DNA of 64,000 bases from Anaerolineae bacterium (GTDB lineage Bacteria; Chloroflexota; Anaerolineae; Aggregatilineales; Aggregatilineaceae), in the NCBI GenBank assembly GCA_023382715.1, contig JAHDWP010000012.1:1-64000 (forward strand). The letters are read 5' to 3'. The first letter of the stretch is position 1, and each line of letters opens with the position of its first letter. Below are positions 34,231 through 43,095 of the stretch, in pieces. The notes under the pieces are model-generated. The model was not told the origin of the DNA, made no database searches, and saw nothing but the letters and a program-made list of their open reading frames with translations. The translations under genes and the position numbers were made by a program.

Positions 34231-35433
34231 ATGCGCCCCCTGCGCCGTGACCGCCCCCACCAGTCAGCACCCCCCCACGTCATGAAGCGCCTCGCCCGCC
34301 CCAGCCGGCACAAGCTGTTCGCCCATCTGCTGCGCGCCGGCGGGCTGCTGCTCGTCGCGGGCGCGCTGACGACGCTGCGCCCTGCCCCGCCGCGCGTGGT
34401 GCTGGGGCCGCCGCACACCGTCCAGACGGTCAGCCCGACGGTGTGCGTCCACACCCGCCTGACCGACGAAGTGGACGAGTGGAAGATTCAGCGCACGCTG
34501 CACATGGTGCGCGAGATGGGCGCGGCGACTATTGTCGAGTTCTTCCCCTGGCCCTATGTCGAGCGCGAGCGCGGCAGCTACGACTGGGCGCACGCCGACC
34601 GCATCATGCGGCACGCCGAGAACCAGGGGCTGACGGTCATCGCCCGGCTGGGGCTGGTGCCCGCCTGGGCGCGCCCGCCCGTGCGCGAAAAAGTGACCAC
34701 GCTCACCTATCTGCCCGCCGAGCGCTTCGGCGACTTCGCCCGCTATGTCGGCGCGTTCGTGGCGCGCTACGGCGACCGCCTCGGCGGCGTGATCATCTGG
34801 AACGAGCCGAACCTGAGCCACGAATGGGGCGACCGCAGCCCCGATCCCGCCGCCTACACCGAATTGCTGCGCCTGTCGTACCAGGCCGCGCACGCCGCCA
34901 ACCCCGCTATCGCCGTCTTCGGCGGAGCGCTGGCCCCCACCAACGAGCCGGAGGGCAGCGGCAGCGGCATGCACGAGGTGCGCTTCCTGGAGCGCATGTA
35001 CCAGGCGGGCGCCGCCCCTTACTTCGACGCGCTGGCCGCGCACACCTATGGCTTCACCCATACCCCGGCAGACCCACCCGATCCGCAGACCATCAACTTC
35101 CGGCGCGTCGAGCTGCTGCGCGCGGTGATGGTGCGCTACGGGGACGGAGCCAAGCCCATCACCATCACCGAGAGCGGCTGGAGCGACGATCCGCGCTGGA
35201 CGCGCGCCGTGCGCCCCGGCCAGCGCATCGCCTACACGCTGGAGGCGCTCGACCTGGTCACCGCCTGGCCCTGGGCCGATCACCTGTGCCTGTGGCAGTT
35301 CCGCCAGCCGTCGGACTTCCACAACCGCCGCGACGCTTACTACGCGCTGGTGTCGTCGGACTTCTTCGCCAGGCCGATCTACGAGGCGGTCCAGGCCTAC
35401 GCGCTCGGCTGGGAGAATCCCTACGCCCCATGA
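34231..35433 (+). CDS. Secreted glycoside hydrolase-like TIM barrel protein
   Basis: A 400-residue protein with an N-terminal hydrophobic anchor or signal (LLRAGGLLLVAGALTTLRPA). The barrel resembles GH5/GH39-type clan A enzymes: WKIQRTLHMVREMGAATIVE, VIIWNEPNLSHEW (general acid Glu in WNEPN) and ITITESGWSDDPRWT (nucleophile Glu in ITESGW). Substrate unknown; probably a beta-linked glycan outside the cell. The start is either ATG 34231, inside a GGGGCGC...GCGCCCC hairpin, or ATG 34282, which begins a cleaner signal peptide. Its stop overlaps the solute-binding gene (ATGA). Confidence 0.78.
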   Translation: MRPLRRDRPHQSAPPHVMKRLARPSRHKLFAHLLRAGGLLLVAGALTTLRPAPPRVVLGPPHTVQTVSPTVCVHTRLTDEVDEWKIQRTLHMVREMGAATIVEFFPWPYVERERGSYDWAHADRIMRHAENQGLTVIARLGLVPAWARPPVREKVTTLTYLPAERFGDFARYVGAFVARYGDRLGGVIIWNEPNLSHEWGDRSPDPAAYTELLRLSYQAAHAANPAIAVFGGALAPTNEPEGSGSGMHEVRFLERMYQAGAAPYFDALAAHTYGFTHTPADPPDPQTINFRRVELLRAVMVRYGDGAKPITITESGWSDDPRWTRAVRPGQRIAYTLEALDLVTAWPWADHLCLWQFRQPSDFHNRRDAYYALVSSDFFARPIYEAVQAYALGWENPYAP

Positions 35434-36287
35434 ATCGCTGGACGGCCCGCATCCGCTCTCTGGTCGGCGGCGATGACCGCCGGGCGCGCTGGCGCTTCTG
35501 GCTGGCGCTGGCAGCGCTGCTGGTGATCGTCGCCGGGGGCGTCGCCTGGCGGCTCACCCGGCCCGGCGCGCGCTTCGGCCCGCAGGATGGCACCTGGCGG
35601 CGCGTGCAGATCAACGGCGATCTCTATGTCGGCCTGGATCCCAGCTATCCCCCCTTCGCCGAGTGGACGCCGGAGCAGATCGTCGGCATCGAGGCCGACC
35701 TGGCGCGGGAGATCGGGCGGCGGCTGGGCGTCGAGACGCAGATCCTGATCATGGGCTATGACAGCCTGTACGACGCGCTCTATACAGGCAAGGTGGACAT
35801 GCTGATCGCCGGGCTGCACCCGGATGCAACGCTCACCGATTGGGTATACTACTCGCAGCCATATTTCGACGCCGGGCAGGTGCTCGTCTCGCCGCGCGAT
35901 GCGCCCGTCAGCGCCATGCGCGCGCTCGACGGGCAGACCATCGCGGTGGAGATGGCTTCGTCCGGCGACGCGGCGGCTCGCCGCTGGGCGCGCCGCCTGC
36001 ACGCGCTGACCATCGAGCGTCACCTGCTGCCGCAGGACGCCCTGCGCTCGGCAGAAGAAGGGCGGGCCGCCGCCGCGCTGGTAGACGCGATCAGCGCCCG
36101 GCTGTACCTGCCCGCCCATCCCGGCCTGGTCATGGCCGCCGAGATGACCGTCGCCGAGCCGTATGTCATCGCCATGCGCCGGGGCGACTTCCGCCTGACC
36201 GCTCACGTGGAACAGGCGTTGCAGGCGATCAGGGCCGACGGCTCACTGGACGAGATCATCGCGCACTGGCTATTACAGGCTGGCTGA
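35430..36287 (+). CDS. Membrane-anchored periplasmic solute-binding protein (SBP family 3)
   Basis: A 285-residue protein with an N-terminal anchor (~21-43, WRFWLALAALLVIVAGGVAW). The following domain has the family 3 pattern: LYVGLDPSYPPFAEWTPEQI, IVGIEADLAREIGRRLGVET and GKVDMLIAGLHPDATLTDWV. Family members bind amino acids or similar ligands for ABC importers or sensors. No permease or ATPase gene is adjacent. The hydrophobic segment has no lipobox Cys, so it looks like an uncleaved anchor. Translational coupling to the glycosidase suggests linked function, perhaps sensing products. Confidence 0.8.
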   Translation: MNRWTARIRSLVGGDDRRARWRFWLALAALLVIVAGGVAWRLTRPGARFGPQDGTWRRVQINGDLYVGLDPSYPPFAEWTPEQIVGIEADLAREIGRRLGVETQILIMGYDSLYDALYTGKVDMLIAGLHPDATLTDWVYYSQPYFDAGQVLVSPRDAPVSAMRALDGQTIAVEMASSGDAAARRWARRLHALTIERHLLPQDALRSAEEGRAAAALVDAISARLYLPAHPGLVMAAEMTVAEPYVIAMRRGDFRLTAHVEQALQAIRADGSLDEIIAHWLLQAG

Positions 36288-36452
36288 AGTCCGCCGTAGT
36301 TGCTCGCTGTCCCCCCCCACCCTAAACCCCTCCCCCACAAGGAGGGAGGGGCTTAAGGCCAGCGCTCCGCTCCCTTCCACCACGAGGGGGGAAGGGCCGA
36401 GACTGGGGGGCCGGGACCAGGCCAGGCTGTACGCTCATTTCCGCTCTGGTGC
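36288..36452. repeat. Dispersed repeat, copy 1
   Basis: It starts right after the stop codon of the solute-binding gene with AGTCCGCC and ends GCTCATTTCCGCTCTGGTGC. Internal CCCTCCC/GGGAGGG arms can pair. The last 39 bases (36414-36452) match 51627-51665 with one mismatch, and the first ~25 match 51560 onward. Copy 2 has a shorter middle. Confidence 0.8.
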
Positions 36453-36477
36453 GCTATCCGGTTAGGGAGAGAATTTC

Positions 36478-36840
36478 ATGCACATCCGCAACGCAGGCAG
36501 CGTCCCCGCGCTGGAGAGTTCGCACGGGGAGATCGTCTACGAGCTGGCAGGGGTAGCGGCGGGCGGCGCGAGCGCGCACAGCGTCGCCCGGATACGCATT
36601 CCGCCGGGCAAAGCGTCGCGCCCTCACTACCACCCGCTGGCCGAAGAGAGCTATTTCATCCTGGAAGGCGTCGCAGAGATCGAGGTAGACGGCGAGCGCG
36701 CCACCCTGCGCCCCGGCGACGCGGTGGCCATCCCGCCGACCGCCGTCCACCGCATCTGGAACGCGGGCGCGGCGGACCTGCTGTTCGTGGCCGTGTGCGC
36801 CCCCGCCTGGACGCCGGATAACAGCGTCTATCTGGACTGA
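36478..36840 (+). CDS. Small cupin-domain protein
   Basis: A 120-residue single-domain cupin. Motif 1 is RPHYHPLAEESYFILEGVAE, with His-x-His and Glu metal ligands, and motif 2 is DAVAIPPTAVHRIWNAGAAD. Such proteins are metal-binding enzymes or binding proteins; the substrate is unknown. The ATG follows GGGAGAG eight bases upstream. It sits just after the dispersed repeat and converges with the ParA-partner gene. Confidence 0.85.
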   Translation: MHIRNAGSVPALESSHGEIVYELAGVAAGGASAHSVARIRIPPGKASRPHYHPLAEESYFILEGVAEIEVDGERATLRPGDAVAIPPTAVHRIWNAGAADLLFVAVCAPAWTPDNSVYLD

Positions 36841-36843
36841 AGG

Positions 36844-38214
36844 CTACTTGCCGCGCCCGAAGCGCCGCAGCACATCGTGCACAGCGCGCAGGATCGGCGT
36901 CTGGTTCATGCCCGCCACGAAGCAGAGCAGATAGGTCATCGCGTACTCGGCTTCGGTGGCGCTTTCGCGCAGCAAGTCCTCGTTGGCGATGGAAACTATC
37001 AGGAAAGCCAGCAGCCCCATCACCCCGCCGAGCAGCGGGTTGAAGAGGTACCAACTGACGTGGATCGGGTCGAAGTCGCGCAGGCGCGTGGTGTGCCGTT
37101 CCAGCGTCATATAGCCGGCCAGCAGCGCCCCGGCGATGCCCAGCAGCAGTGGGTAGTAGAGCGCGCCGACGATGGGCACGCCCACTGCTTCCCCCACCCC
37201 GACAAACAGCGCCTTGAGCAGGAACAGCACGCCCAGAGCGATCACCCAGCCCACCATGTAGTTGAGCAGCAGCGGGCGGTAGCGCGCGATATCGGCGTCC
37301 GTCTTGCGCTGGCGGTTGATCTCCGTGCGGACGCGATACACAGTGGCGCGCACTGCCTCGTAGTTGCCGCGCGATTCAGCGAGCATTCGGCTGGCGTCGG
37401 CGAGCACTCCCTGAAAATTCAGCACCACGCTCGCATCACCGCTGGGGCGGCGGGCCAGGTCGTCCTGCACGGCCTCGATCTGCGCCGCGAGCTTGCGCAG
37501 CCGCTCATCGTCCACCAGGAGCGGTGCAGCCGCTTCGCTCGGCGAGGGCGACAACCCGGCAACTGCTGATTCTGGCGGGGCGGCGGCGTCTTGCGCTGCC
37601 GCTGTTGGCGCAGTCTCCGCCTCGGCGAGAGTCGCTGCTCTCGGCTCCGACGACCAGGCTTCCGGGGTGTCGGGCGTCAGGGACTCCACCGCCGGGTGGG
37701 TCTCGTAGAGCGCCGGCGCGGCCCTGACCGGCACAGCCGGCTCGCGCTCGGCCAGGGGCTGCGCATCATCGGGCGCAGCGGGCGGCGCGCCCGCTGTGCC
37801 CCGCCCGACGGCGCCCGGCAAATCAGCGACCAGGCCAGGGCCGGTGAGCCAGTCCGGCAGATCGGCCAGCGCCTCCTCCACTTCCGGCGCGACCCGCGCG
37901 GCGGGGGCCGGGCGCTGGATCGCCGGGGCAGGTTCCGGCGCGCGCGGGGGCGACGCACCGGGGCGGGCTGGCATCAGCGGCAGCGTCTCGTCGAGCGCAG
38001 GCAGCGGCGCGCGCAGGTCGAAGAGCGCGCGCGTTTCTTCGGCGCTCAGGCGCAGCGACGCCGGATCGAGGCTCAGCGCCTCACGTTCGGCGGGCGTCGC
38101 CTGGTCGGGGGGCGCGATATTCTCCGGGGGCAGCGGGCGCTGGCCAAGCAGGATAGCGCGCCCCTTGCCGCGCAGCGTCGCACGCGGGCGGCGTTCGTCA
38201 TCCGGCGCGTCCAC
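36844..38214 (-). CDS. Membrane protein partner of ParA, unknown
   Basis: A 456-residue protein. The first ~245 residues are disordered, rich in Pro, Ala and Glu, with short conserved-looking islands such as EEALADLPDWLTGPG. A helical stretch (~250-315, DERLRKLAAQIEAVQDDLAR) follows, and then about four membrane helices (~325-345, 355-385, 400-425, 435-450). The start is GTG 38214: GAGGAGG is six bases upstream and the frame overlaps the end of parA by 17 bases. This coupling suggests it works with the ATPase, perhaps as a membrane receptor. No family name is recognised. Confidence 0.72.
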   Translation of the reverse strand: MDAPDDERRPRATLRGKGRAILLGQRPLPPENIAPPDQATPAEREALSLDPASLRLSAEETRALFDLRAPLPALDETLPLMPARPGASPPRAPEPAPAIQRPAPAARVAPEVEEALADLPDWLTGPGLVADLPGAVGRGTAGAPPAAPDDAQPLAEREPAVPVRAAPALYETHPAVESLTPDTPEAWSSEPRAATLAEAETAPTAAAQDAAAPPESAVAGLSPSPSEAAAPLLVDDERLRKLAAQIEAVQDDLARRPSGDASVVLNFQGVLADASRMLAESRGNYEAVRATVYRVRTEINRQRKTDADIARYRPLLLNYMVGWVIALGVLFLLKALFVGVGEAVGVPIVGALYYPLLLGIAGALLAGYMTLERHTTRLRDFDPIHVSWYLFNPLLGGVMGLLAFLIVSIANEDLLRESATEAEYAMTYLLCFVAGMNQTPILRAVHDVLRRFGRGK

Positions 38215-38965
38215 GCATGACCTCCTCTGCCAGCACCCGGTAGCTCTGGGCAATGGGATGGCGGGGCATGTATTCCAGCACCGACAGGCCGACGATCGGC
38301 GCTTCGGCGACCACATCATCGTACCGGATCAGCGTGCGGAACATACGCTCGCCGAAAACGGAGCGCAGTTCGTCCACGACCTCCTGGGCGTGCACCGAGT
38401 CGGGCCGGTACATCGTCCCGAACAGCCCGGCCAGGCGCAGCGCGGGGTTCAGGTTCTTCTTGATGCGGATGATGGTGTCCATCAGCGCGCGCACGCCGCG
38501 CATGGCCAGGTATTGGCACTGCACCGGGATCAGCACCTCGTCGGCGGCGACCAGGCCGTTGGCGGCCAGAATGCCCAGGCCCGGCGGCGTGTCCATCAGC
38601 ACGTAGTCGAAGGGAAGCTGGCTGCGGCGCAGCGAAGCGCGCAGCCGCTGCACACGGTCGGCCATGCCCGCCAACTGCACCTCGGACGCGGCCAGGTCAA
38701 TGCTGGCCGGGACGAGCGCGAGATTGGTGCGCACGGGCCGCATCACCCGCGAAAGCGAGACATGGCTGTACATGATGAGCGAAAAGGCGCTGCGCCGGAT
38801 GTCGTAGGAGTCAATACCGAAGGCCGCCGTCAGCCCGCCCTGGGGATCGAGATCAATGAGCAGCACCCGCTGGCCCTTCTCGGCAAGCGCCAACCCCAGG
38901 TTCATCGCCGACGTGGACTTGCCGACCCCGCCCTTCTGGTTGGCGATTACGAGTGTTCGTGTCAT
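38198..38965 (-). CDS. parA: ParA/Soj family ATPase
   Basis: A 255-residue deviant Walker ATPase. MTRTLVIANQKGGVGKSTSA holds the KGGVGKST Walker A with the signature Lys; LLIDLDPQGG is A-prime; FDYVLMDTPPGLG is Walker B. Such proteins form nucleotide-dependent DNA-bound dimers that position chromosomes, plasmids or protein machines. No parB, parS site or rep gene was found nearby. Its only evident partner is the overlapping membrane protein gene, so cargo positioning is as likely as chromosome segregation. ATG 38965 follows GCGGGGTG. Confidence 0.88.
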   Translation of the reverse strand: MTRTLVIANQKGGVGKSTSAMNLGLALAEKGQRVLLIDLDPQGGLTAAFGIDSYDIRRSAFSLIMYSHVSLSRVMRPVRTNLALVPASIDLAASEVQLAGMADRVQRLRASLRRSQLPFDYVLMDTPPGLGILAANGLVAADEVLIPVQCQYLAMRGVRALMDTIIRIKKNLNPALRLAGLFGTMYRPDSVHAQEVVDELRSVFGERMFRTLIRYDDVVAEAPIVGLSVLEYMPRHPIAQSYRVLAEEVMRGRAG

Positions 38966-39002
38966 GGCGTGCACACCCCGCTGTGTTCCGCACTGGCACA
39001 GC

Positions 39003-39011
39003 ATTATAGCA
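39003..39011 (-). promoter_or_regulatory. Extended -10 promoter of parA
   Basis: On the minus strand TGCTATAAT. The -35 region is weak. The ATG is 38 bases downstream. Confidence 0.55.
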
Positions 39012-39158
39012 TAGCCATTCGCCCAGAGATAACGGGCGACAGCCGCGAGTGCGCGCCAAGATTGACAGCGACTCGCCGCCACCCGCGCACAAGAAACGCC
39101 CGGCTTCTGTATGGATCAGCCGGGCGCTTTCACAACCAGAAATCGGGATGGGGCAGAA

Positions 39159-39788
39159 TCAGGCGCGCTCGCCAAGCCGCCGCTCGGTGCCAGCCAGCAG
39201 GCGCACAATATTGCCGCGGTGGCGGACGAAGACCATCCAGCCTGCCAGCAAGTACACGGTGTAGACAGGGTCCATCCAGCCCGCCATGACCAGCACCAGG
39301 AAGGCAATCCCGGCGACCGCCACCGCCGTCAGCACGCCCAGCGAAACGTAGCGCGTCAGCAGCACGATGGTCATGGCGACCGCCAGCACCAGCGCCACCA
39401 GCAGCGTGGGGGCCAGCAGAAGGAAGGTGCCCATCGCCGTCGCCGCGCCCTTGCCGCCGCGAATGCTGCCCGTCAGCAGCGTCGCCAGCAGCGACCAGTT
39501 GTGCCCGGCAACGGCAGACACAGCCGCCAGCACGCTCGCTGTTGTCTGGTAATCGGGCACGATCAGGCGGGCCAGCAGAATGGCCAGAATGCCCTTCACC
39601 CCGTCAATCAGCCAGACCAGCAGGCCATAGCGCATCCCCACAGCGCGGGTGACATTCGTCGCCCCCATGTTGCCGCTGCCCACCGCGAAGATGTCCACCC
39701 CTTTCGTCCGCGCGACCAGGTACGCCGTCGGGAACGACCCGATGACGTACCCGATGACGATCACAAGCACAACCAGTCCAGGTTCCAT
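39159..39788 (-). CDS. plsY: Acyl-phosphate:glycerol-3-phosphate acyltransferase PlsY
   Basis: A 209-residue polytopic membrane enzyme that makes lysophosphatidic acid from acyl phosphate. The three PlsY motifs are visible: IGYVIGSFPTAYLVARTKGV plus GSGNMGATNVTRAVG; VAGHNWSL with RGGKGAATAMGTFL; and VFVRHRGNIVRLLAGTERRL. Length is normal. ATG 39788 is chosen over an upstream start at 39830 for homology and GGGTAGGG. Divergent from the response regulator gene. Confidence 0.92.
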   Translation of the reverse strand: MEPGLVVLVIVIGYVIGSFPTAYLVARTKGVDIFAVGSGNMGATNVTRAVGMRYGLLVWLIDGVKGILAILLARLIVPDYQTTASVLAAVSAVAGHNWSLLATLLTGSIRGGKGAATAMGTFLLLAPTLLVALVLAVAMTIVLLTRYVSLGVLTAVAVAGIAFLVLVMAGWMDPVYTVYLLAGWMVFVRHRGNIVRLLAGTERRLGERA

Positions 39789-39834
39789 CGCCCTACCCTT
39801 CCCCACTCGCCTTATGCGAGCAGTCACCAACCCA

Positions 39835-39843
39835 TGCTACTAT
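39835..39843 (+). promoter_or_regulatory. Extended -10 promoter upstream of the response regulator
   Basis: TGCTACTAT. No clear -35. The leader to GTG 40009 would be about 160 bases, with no recognised structure. Confidence 0.45.
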
Positions 39844-40008
39844 GAAAACACGCCAGATGCCACAACGATACTCTCCCCGCAAAACTTGCCCGGCAAAGGG
39901 AGCCGGTGTAAAACATGCTCAGCCGGGCAGTCCCGCGCTCTTGTCAGCGAGCATCACCCAGGGACCAACCGGCTCCAGCGCATCAGCAGATCAGCGAGGA
40001 AGTCTGTC

Positions 40009-40443
40009 GTGAGCGAAGCGCAATCAAACGCCGCCCCGCACATTGCCGTCATTGACGACGACACGGAATTGCTCAAGCTGATGGTGCTGCTCCTGCGGCG
40101 CATCGGCGCGCGCAGCACCACCATTGCCGATGGGCAGGAAGCCCTCACCTACCTGGCAGACAACACGCCCGACCTCATCATATTAGATTTGATGCTGCCT
40201 CATGTCAATGGTTTCGATATCTTGCGCCACGTCCGCAGCGATTCTCGTTTCAACCCGGTGCCGGTGCTGGTGCTGTCGGCCAAAGTCGAGCCAAAGACGA
40301 TCCGTGATGTGCTGGAGGCGGGGGCCGACGGCTACGTGACCAAGCCCTATGTCGCCAACAGCCTCATTGATCGGGTCCGCCTGCTGCTCGCCTCCGGTCG
40401 CCAGAGCGCGCCGCCGGGCAGCCCGCCTGCCGACTCCGCCTGA
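40009..40443 (+). CDS. Single-domain response regulator
   Basis: A 144-residue receiver domain with no output domain. Acidic pocket IAVIDDDTELL, phospho-acceptor Asp in LIILDLMLPHVNG, VLSAKVE with the conserved Ser, and Lys in YVTKPY. It would relay phosphate or bind a partner, like CheY- or Spo0F-type proteins. No histidine kinase gene is adjacent. GTG 40009 is used because GAGGA lies eight bases upstream and no ATG is suitable. Confidence 0.88.
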   Translation: MSEAQSNAAPHIAVIDDDTELLKLMVLLLRRIGARSTTIADGQEALTYLADNTPDLIILDLMLPHVNGFDILRHVRSDSRFNPVPVLVLSAKVEPKTIRDVLEAGADGYVTKPYVANSLIDRVRLLLASGRQSAPPGSPPADSA

Positions 40444-40512
40444 TCCTTGCCGCAGGCTCCCGCGTCCAGGTGATGCTGCTCAACAGAGGGGTGCGTGCAA
40501 AATCTGTCAGGC

Positions 40513-40536
40513 GGTAGGGGCGTATTGCAATACGCT
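40513..40536. repeat. AGGGGCG-family palindrome, short copy
   Basis: GGTAGGGGCGTATTGCAATAC then GC; the core 40520-40535 is a perfect 16-base palindrome. The right outer arm is degenerate. Compare 51406. Confidence 0.65.
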
Positions 40537-40610
40537 CACCCAGACCTCACCCCGTTGGGTGTCAGGCAAATCGCTGTCAACCTGTGCGCGCACCCCAACA
40601 GGAGTGCGGG

Positions 40611-40639
40611 TTGTGTGCAGGCCGGAATGCTGCTAAGCT
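40611..40639 (+). promoter_or_regulatory. Possible promoter of the envelope trio
   Basis: TTGTGT (40611-40616), a 17-base spacer, and TAAGCT (40634-40639) preceded by TGC. Confidence 0.4.
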
Positions 40640-40679
40640 GGACTCCGTTGGTGGAGAACGGTATGCGGAGGAAAAGCAG

Positions 40680-41645
40680 ATGCGCCCAAACGCCCGCTGG
40701 ATGATCTGGCTTCTGCTCGCGTCTCTCCTGGTGCTCGCTGCCTGCCAGGAAGCCGCCCCCGCCCAACCTACTCCCGCCAGCAGCGGCAGCGATGTCGCCA
40801 TGTTGCAGGTGCCCACGCGCACGCTGGCCCCCATTGTCTCCTTCACGCCCCGCTTCACAGCGACGCCGTTGCCCAGCGCCACATTCACGCCGTCCATCAC
40901 CCCCTCGACGACGGCGACATCCGTCCCACCCACCCTGACGCCCACCGTGACCCCAACCGTCACGCCCACCGCCGCCGGGGTCATCCGTTCGACGGAAAAC
41001 GTCAACCTGCGCACCGGGCCAGGCACCGACTACGACATCGTGCTCAGCGTGCGGCCCGGCACTGAGGTCGGCGTGCTTGGCGTGCAGACCGACGCCAACG
41101 GGCGCGAATGGTACAAGGTCGCCCTCAGCGACGAGGACGGCGAAGTGCGCTATCTGTGGGCGCTGGGGGCGCTGGTCCGAACCGACTTCGCCGCGCTCAG
41201 CAGCCTGGCCGAGACTCCGCCGGCGACCAGCAGCGCCGCGCCCACGCCACAGCCGAACCGCGTCGAGATTCTCGCCTACTGCCAGCTCAAAAGCGTCCGT
41301 CCGCCCCGCCCCAAGACGACCGATGATGTGTTCATCGAGTGGAGCTGGTTCGTCACCCGCCCAGAATACATGGACGAGCACCTGCTCAACGCCACCTATG
41401 AGGTGCGCCTGGACGGCAAGCTGTTGGAGAACTGGGAGCGCTACGCGACCGAGATGATCCGCGAAGGGGGTCTCTGGTTCACGTACTGGTACTATCCCGT
41501 GGGCAAGCTCCAGCCAGGCGAGCATCGCGTGGACTACCGCCTGACATGGGATGAGGCCATCACCGACGGCTACGAGCGTTTCGGCCCCGGCACGGCCAAT
41601 GAAACTAACCAGGGAAGCTGCACGTTCACCGTTGTCGCGCCGTGA
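40680..41645 (+). CDS. Lipoprotein with SH3b domain and Thr/Pro linker
   Basis: A 321-residue protein. Signal peptide MRPNARWMIWLLLASLLVLA with lipobox LAAC (Cys ~22). A Thr/Pro linker covers ~50-98. The SH3b domain (~100-165) reads STENVNLRTGPGTDYDIVLS and GREWYKVALSDEDGEVRYLW. SH3b domains bind cell-wall or surface ligands. The C-terminal region (~195-321) is a beta-rich domain of unknown type with VFIEWSWFVTRPEYMDEHLL and HRVDYRLTWDEAITDGYERF. ATG 40680 has GGAGGAAAAGC upstream. It is followed by two envelope-type genes on the same strand. Confidence 0.8.
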   Translation: MRPNARWMIWLLLASLLVLAACQEAAPAQPTPASSGSDVAMLQVPTRTLAPIVSFTPRFTATPLPSATFTPSITPSTTATSVPPTLTPTVTPTVTPTAAGVIRSTENVNLRTGPGTDYDIVLSVRPGTEVGVLGVQTDANGREWYKVALSDEDGEVRYLWALGALVRTDFAALSSLAETPPATSSAAPTPQPNRVEILAYCQLKSVRPPRPKTTDDVFIEWSWFVTRPEYMDEHLLNATYEVRLDGKLLENWERYATEMIREGGLWFTYWYYPVGKLQPGEHRVDYRLTWDEAITDGYERFGPGTANETNQGSCTFTVVAP

Positions 41646-41694
41646 TAGATATCCTGGCCCTGTTGGGTCGCGCCTGTCTCCGTGAGGATGCCCG

Positions 41695-43095
41695 ATGAGC
41701 AAGCCATCGTGGGACGTTCTGACCGGGCAGCTTAGCGAAGCGAAGCGCCCCCGGCAGCGCCGCGCTGCCTGCCGCCAGCTCGCCAGGACCGGCGACCCGG
41801 CGGTGATCCCCTTTCTGCGCAACGCCTACCTTCAGGACGACGACGAGAGCGTGCGCGAAGCGGCGCGCGAAGCCCTGGCCCTCTTCAGGGCGCGGCAGGA
41901 AGGACGGGGCACGCGGCGCTTCCCGCCGGGCCGTCGTTTTCTGCGGCTGGTGACGGGGGTGCTGGCGCTGCTCTTGCTGGCGTCGCTGGCGCTCAACGGC
42001 CTGGCGCTTCTGGGGAAAGACGATGGCGAGACTTCCGGCCAGTCGTCCGGCTCGATCTTTGACGAGCCGCCCTCCCCGCGCGAGGAAGTGATCGCCCAGG
42101 TCGAGGCACGCCTGTATGATGCCCGGCAACTGGCCGCTGATCTGCGCAGCGAGATCGCCATCTCCGACGCGACGGGAGAGCTGGCGTGCGGCTTCGCCTA
42201 TAGCGTGCCGGAGCCAGTGGGGCTGGCGGCCATTGACGAGGTCACTTACCCCGACTTGCGCATCGCCGCCATGAACGTGGACGCGGCGCTGCCCACGCTG
42301 CAAAAAGCGCTGCTGCTGCTCAACATCGCCTGCCAGAATCCGGCCACCAAGACCAAGCGCATCCTGGAGTCGGCGGTCGAGCTTGACCGGGTAGACAACC
42401 AGATTCAGGAAGCGGGCGAGCAGCTTCAACGGGCCATCTTCAGCCCGGCCCCCACCGTCGGCCCCACAGTCACGCCGCTGCCGACGGCCACTGCCACCCC
42501 GTCGCTGACTCCCACGCCCAGCACGCCCACTGCAACGGTGCCCCCTTCGGCAACCGTCCCGGCCAGCATCACGCCGACGCCGACGGTTTCCCACACGCCG
42601 ACCATTTCGCCGACGCCGACGCGCACGCCCACGATCACCCCGTCTCCGACGGCCACGCTGCCCTTCCCCGACCTCGACTACCGCGCTATTCTCGTGGCGC
42701 TGCGCGAGCGTTACGCGGTCATGGGCGATCTCAAGAACAGCTATGGGATCGGTATGATAGACCAGTGGGAGCAGGCGCTCACGCCGCAAGGGCAGGCTTC
42801 GACCAGCTATTGCGCGCTGACGCGCTGGCCCGCCGCCTTTGCCCTGATGCCGGAGCAGCAGGCCCTCCTGGATTCGCCGACCGCCGCCGACCCTCAGCTT
42901 GCCGACGCCATCCGGCTCCAGCAGGAGGGGTTGGCGCTGGCGCTGGAGGCGCGCGCGCTGTACGAAGCGACCTGTTGGGACTACAATCTGGCAAGCTCAG
43001 CGGAACAAGGGCTAGCCCTGGCCAACGACGCTCTGACCAGGCTGACCCAGTCGCAGAACCTCTACGATCTCATACGCGCGAGGCCGCCAGGATGA
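41695..43095 (+). CDS. Membrane protein with HEAT-like N-terminus and Thr/Pro linker
   Basis: A 466-residue protein. The N-terminal cytoplasmic part (~1-70) resembles a HEAT/PBS repeat (RQRRAACRQLARTGDPAVIP, DESVREAAREALALFRARQE). One membrane helix follows (~86-105, LVTGVLALLLLASLALNGLA). The outside part has a helical domain (~125-245) containing two cysteines in IACQNP and ELACGF, a Thr/Pro linker (~250-320), and a final helical domain with two more Cys. No enzyme motif is seen. A scaffold role is inferred. Its stop overlaps the peptidase start (ATGA). Confidence 0.75.
   Translation: MSKPSWDVLTGQLSEAKRPRQRRAACRQLARTGDPAVIPFLRNAYLQDDDESVREAAREALALFRARQEGRGTRRFPPGRRFLRLVTGVLALLLLASLALNGLALLGKDDGETSGQSSGSIFDEPPSPREEVIAQVEARLYDARQLAADLRSEIAISDATGELACGFAYSVPEPVGLAAIDEVTYPDLRIAAMNVDAALPTLQKALLLLNIACQNPATKTKRILESAVELDRVDNQIQEAGEQLQRAIFSPAPTVGPTVTPLPTATATPSLTPTPSTPTATVPPSATVPASITPTPTVSHTPTISPTPTRTPTITPSPTATLPFPDLDYRAILVALRERYAVMGDLKNSYGIGMIDQWEQALTPQGQASTSYCALTRWPAAFALMPEQQALLDSPTAADPQLADAIRLQQEGLALALEARALYEATCWDYNLASSAEQGLALANDALTRLTQSQNLYDLIRARPPG

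Noticed and set aside
36844-38965. Plasmid or phage partition system
   Set aside because: No ParB, rep gene, integrase or attachment site; the surrounding genes are chromosomal housekeeping genes.
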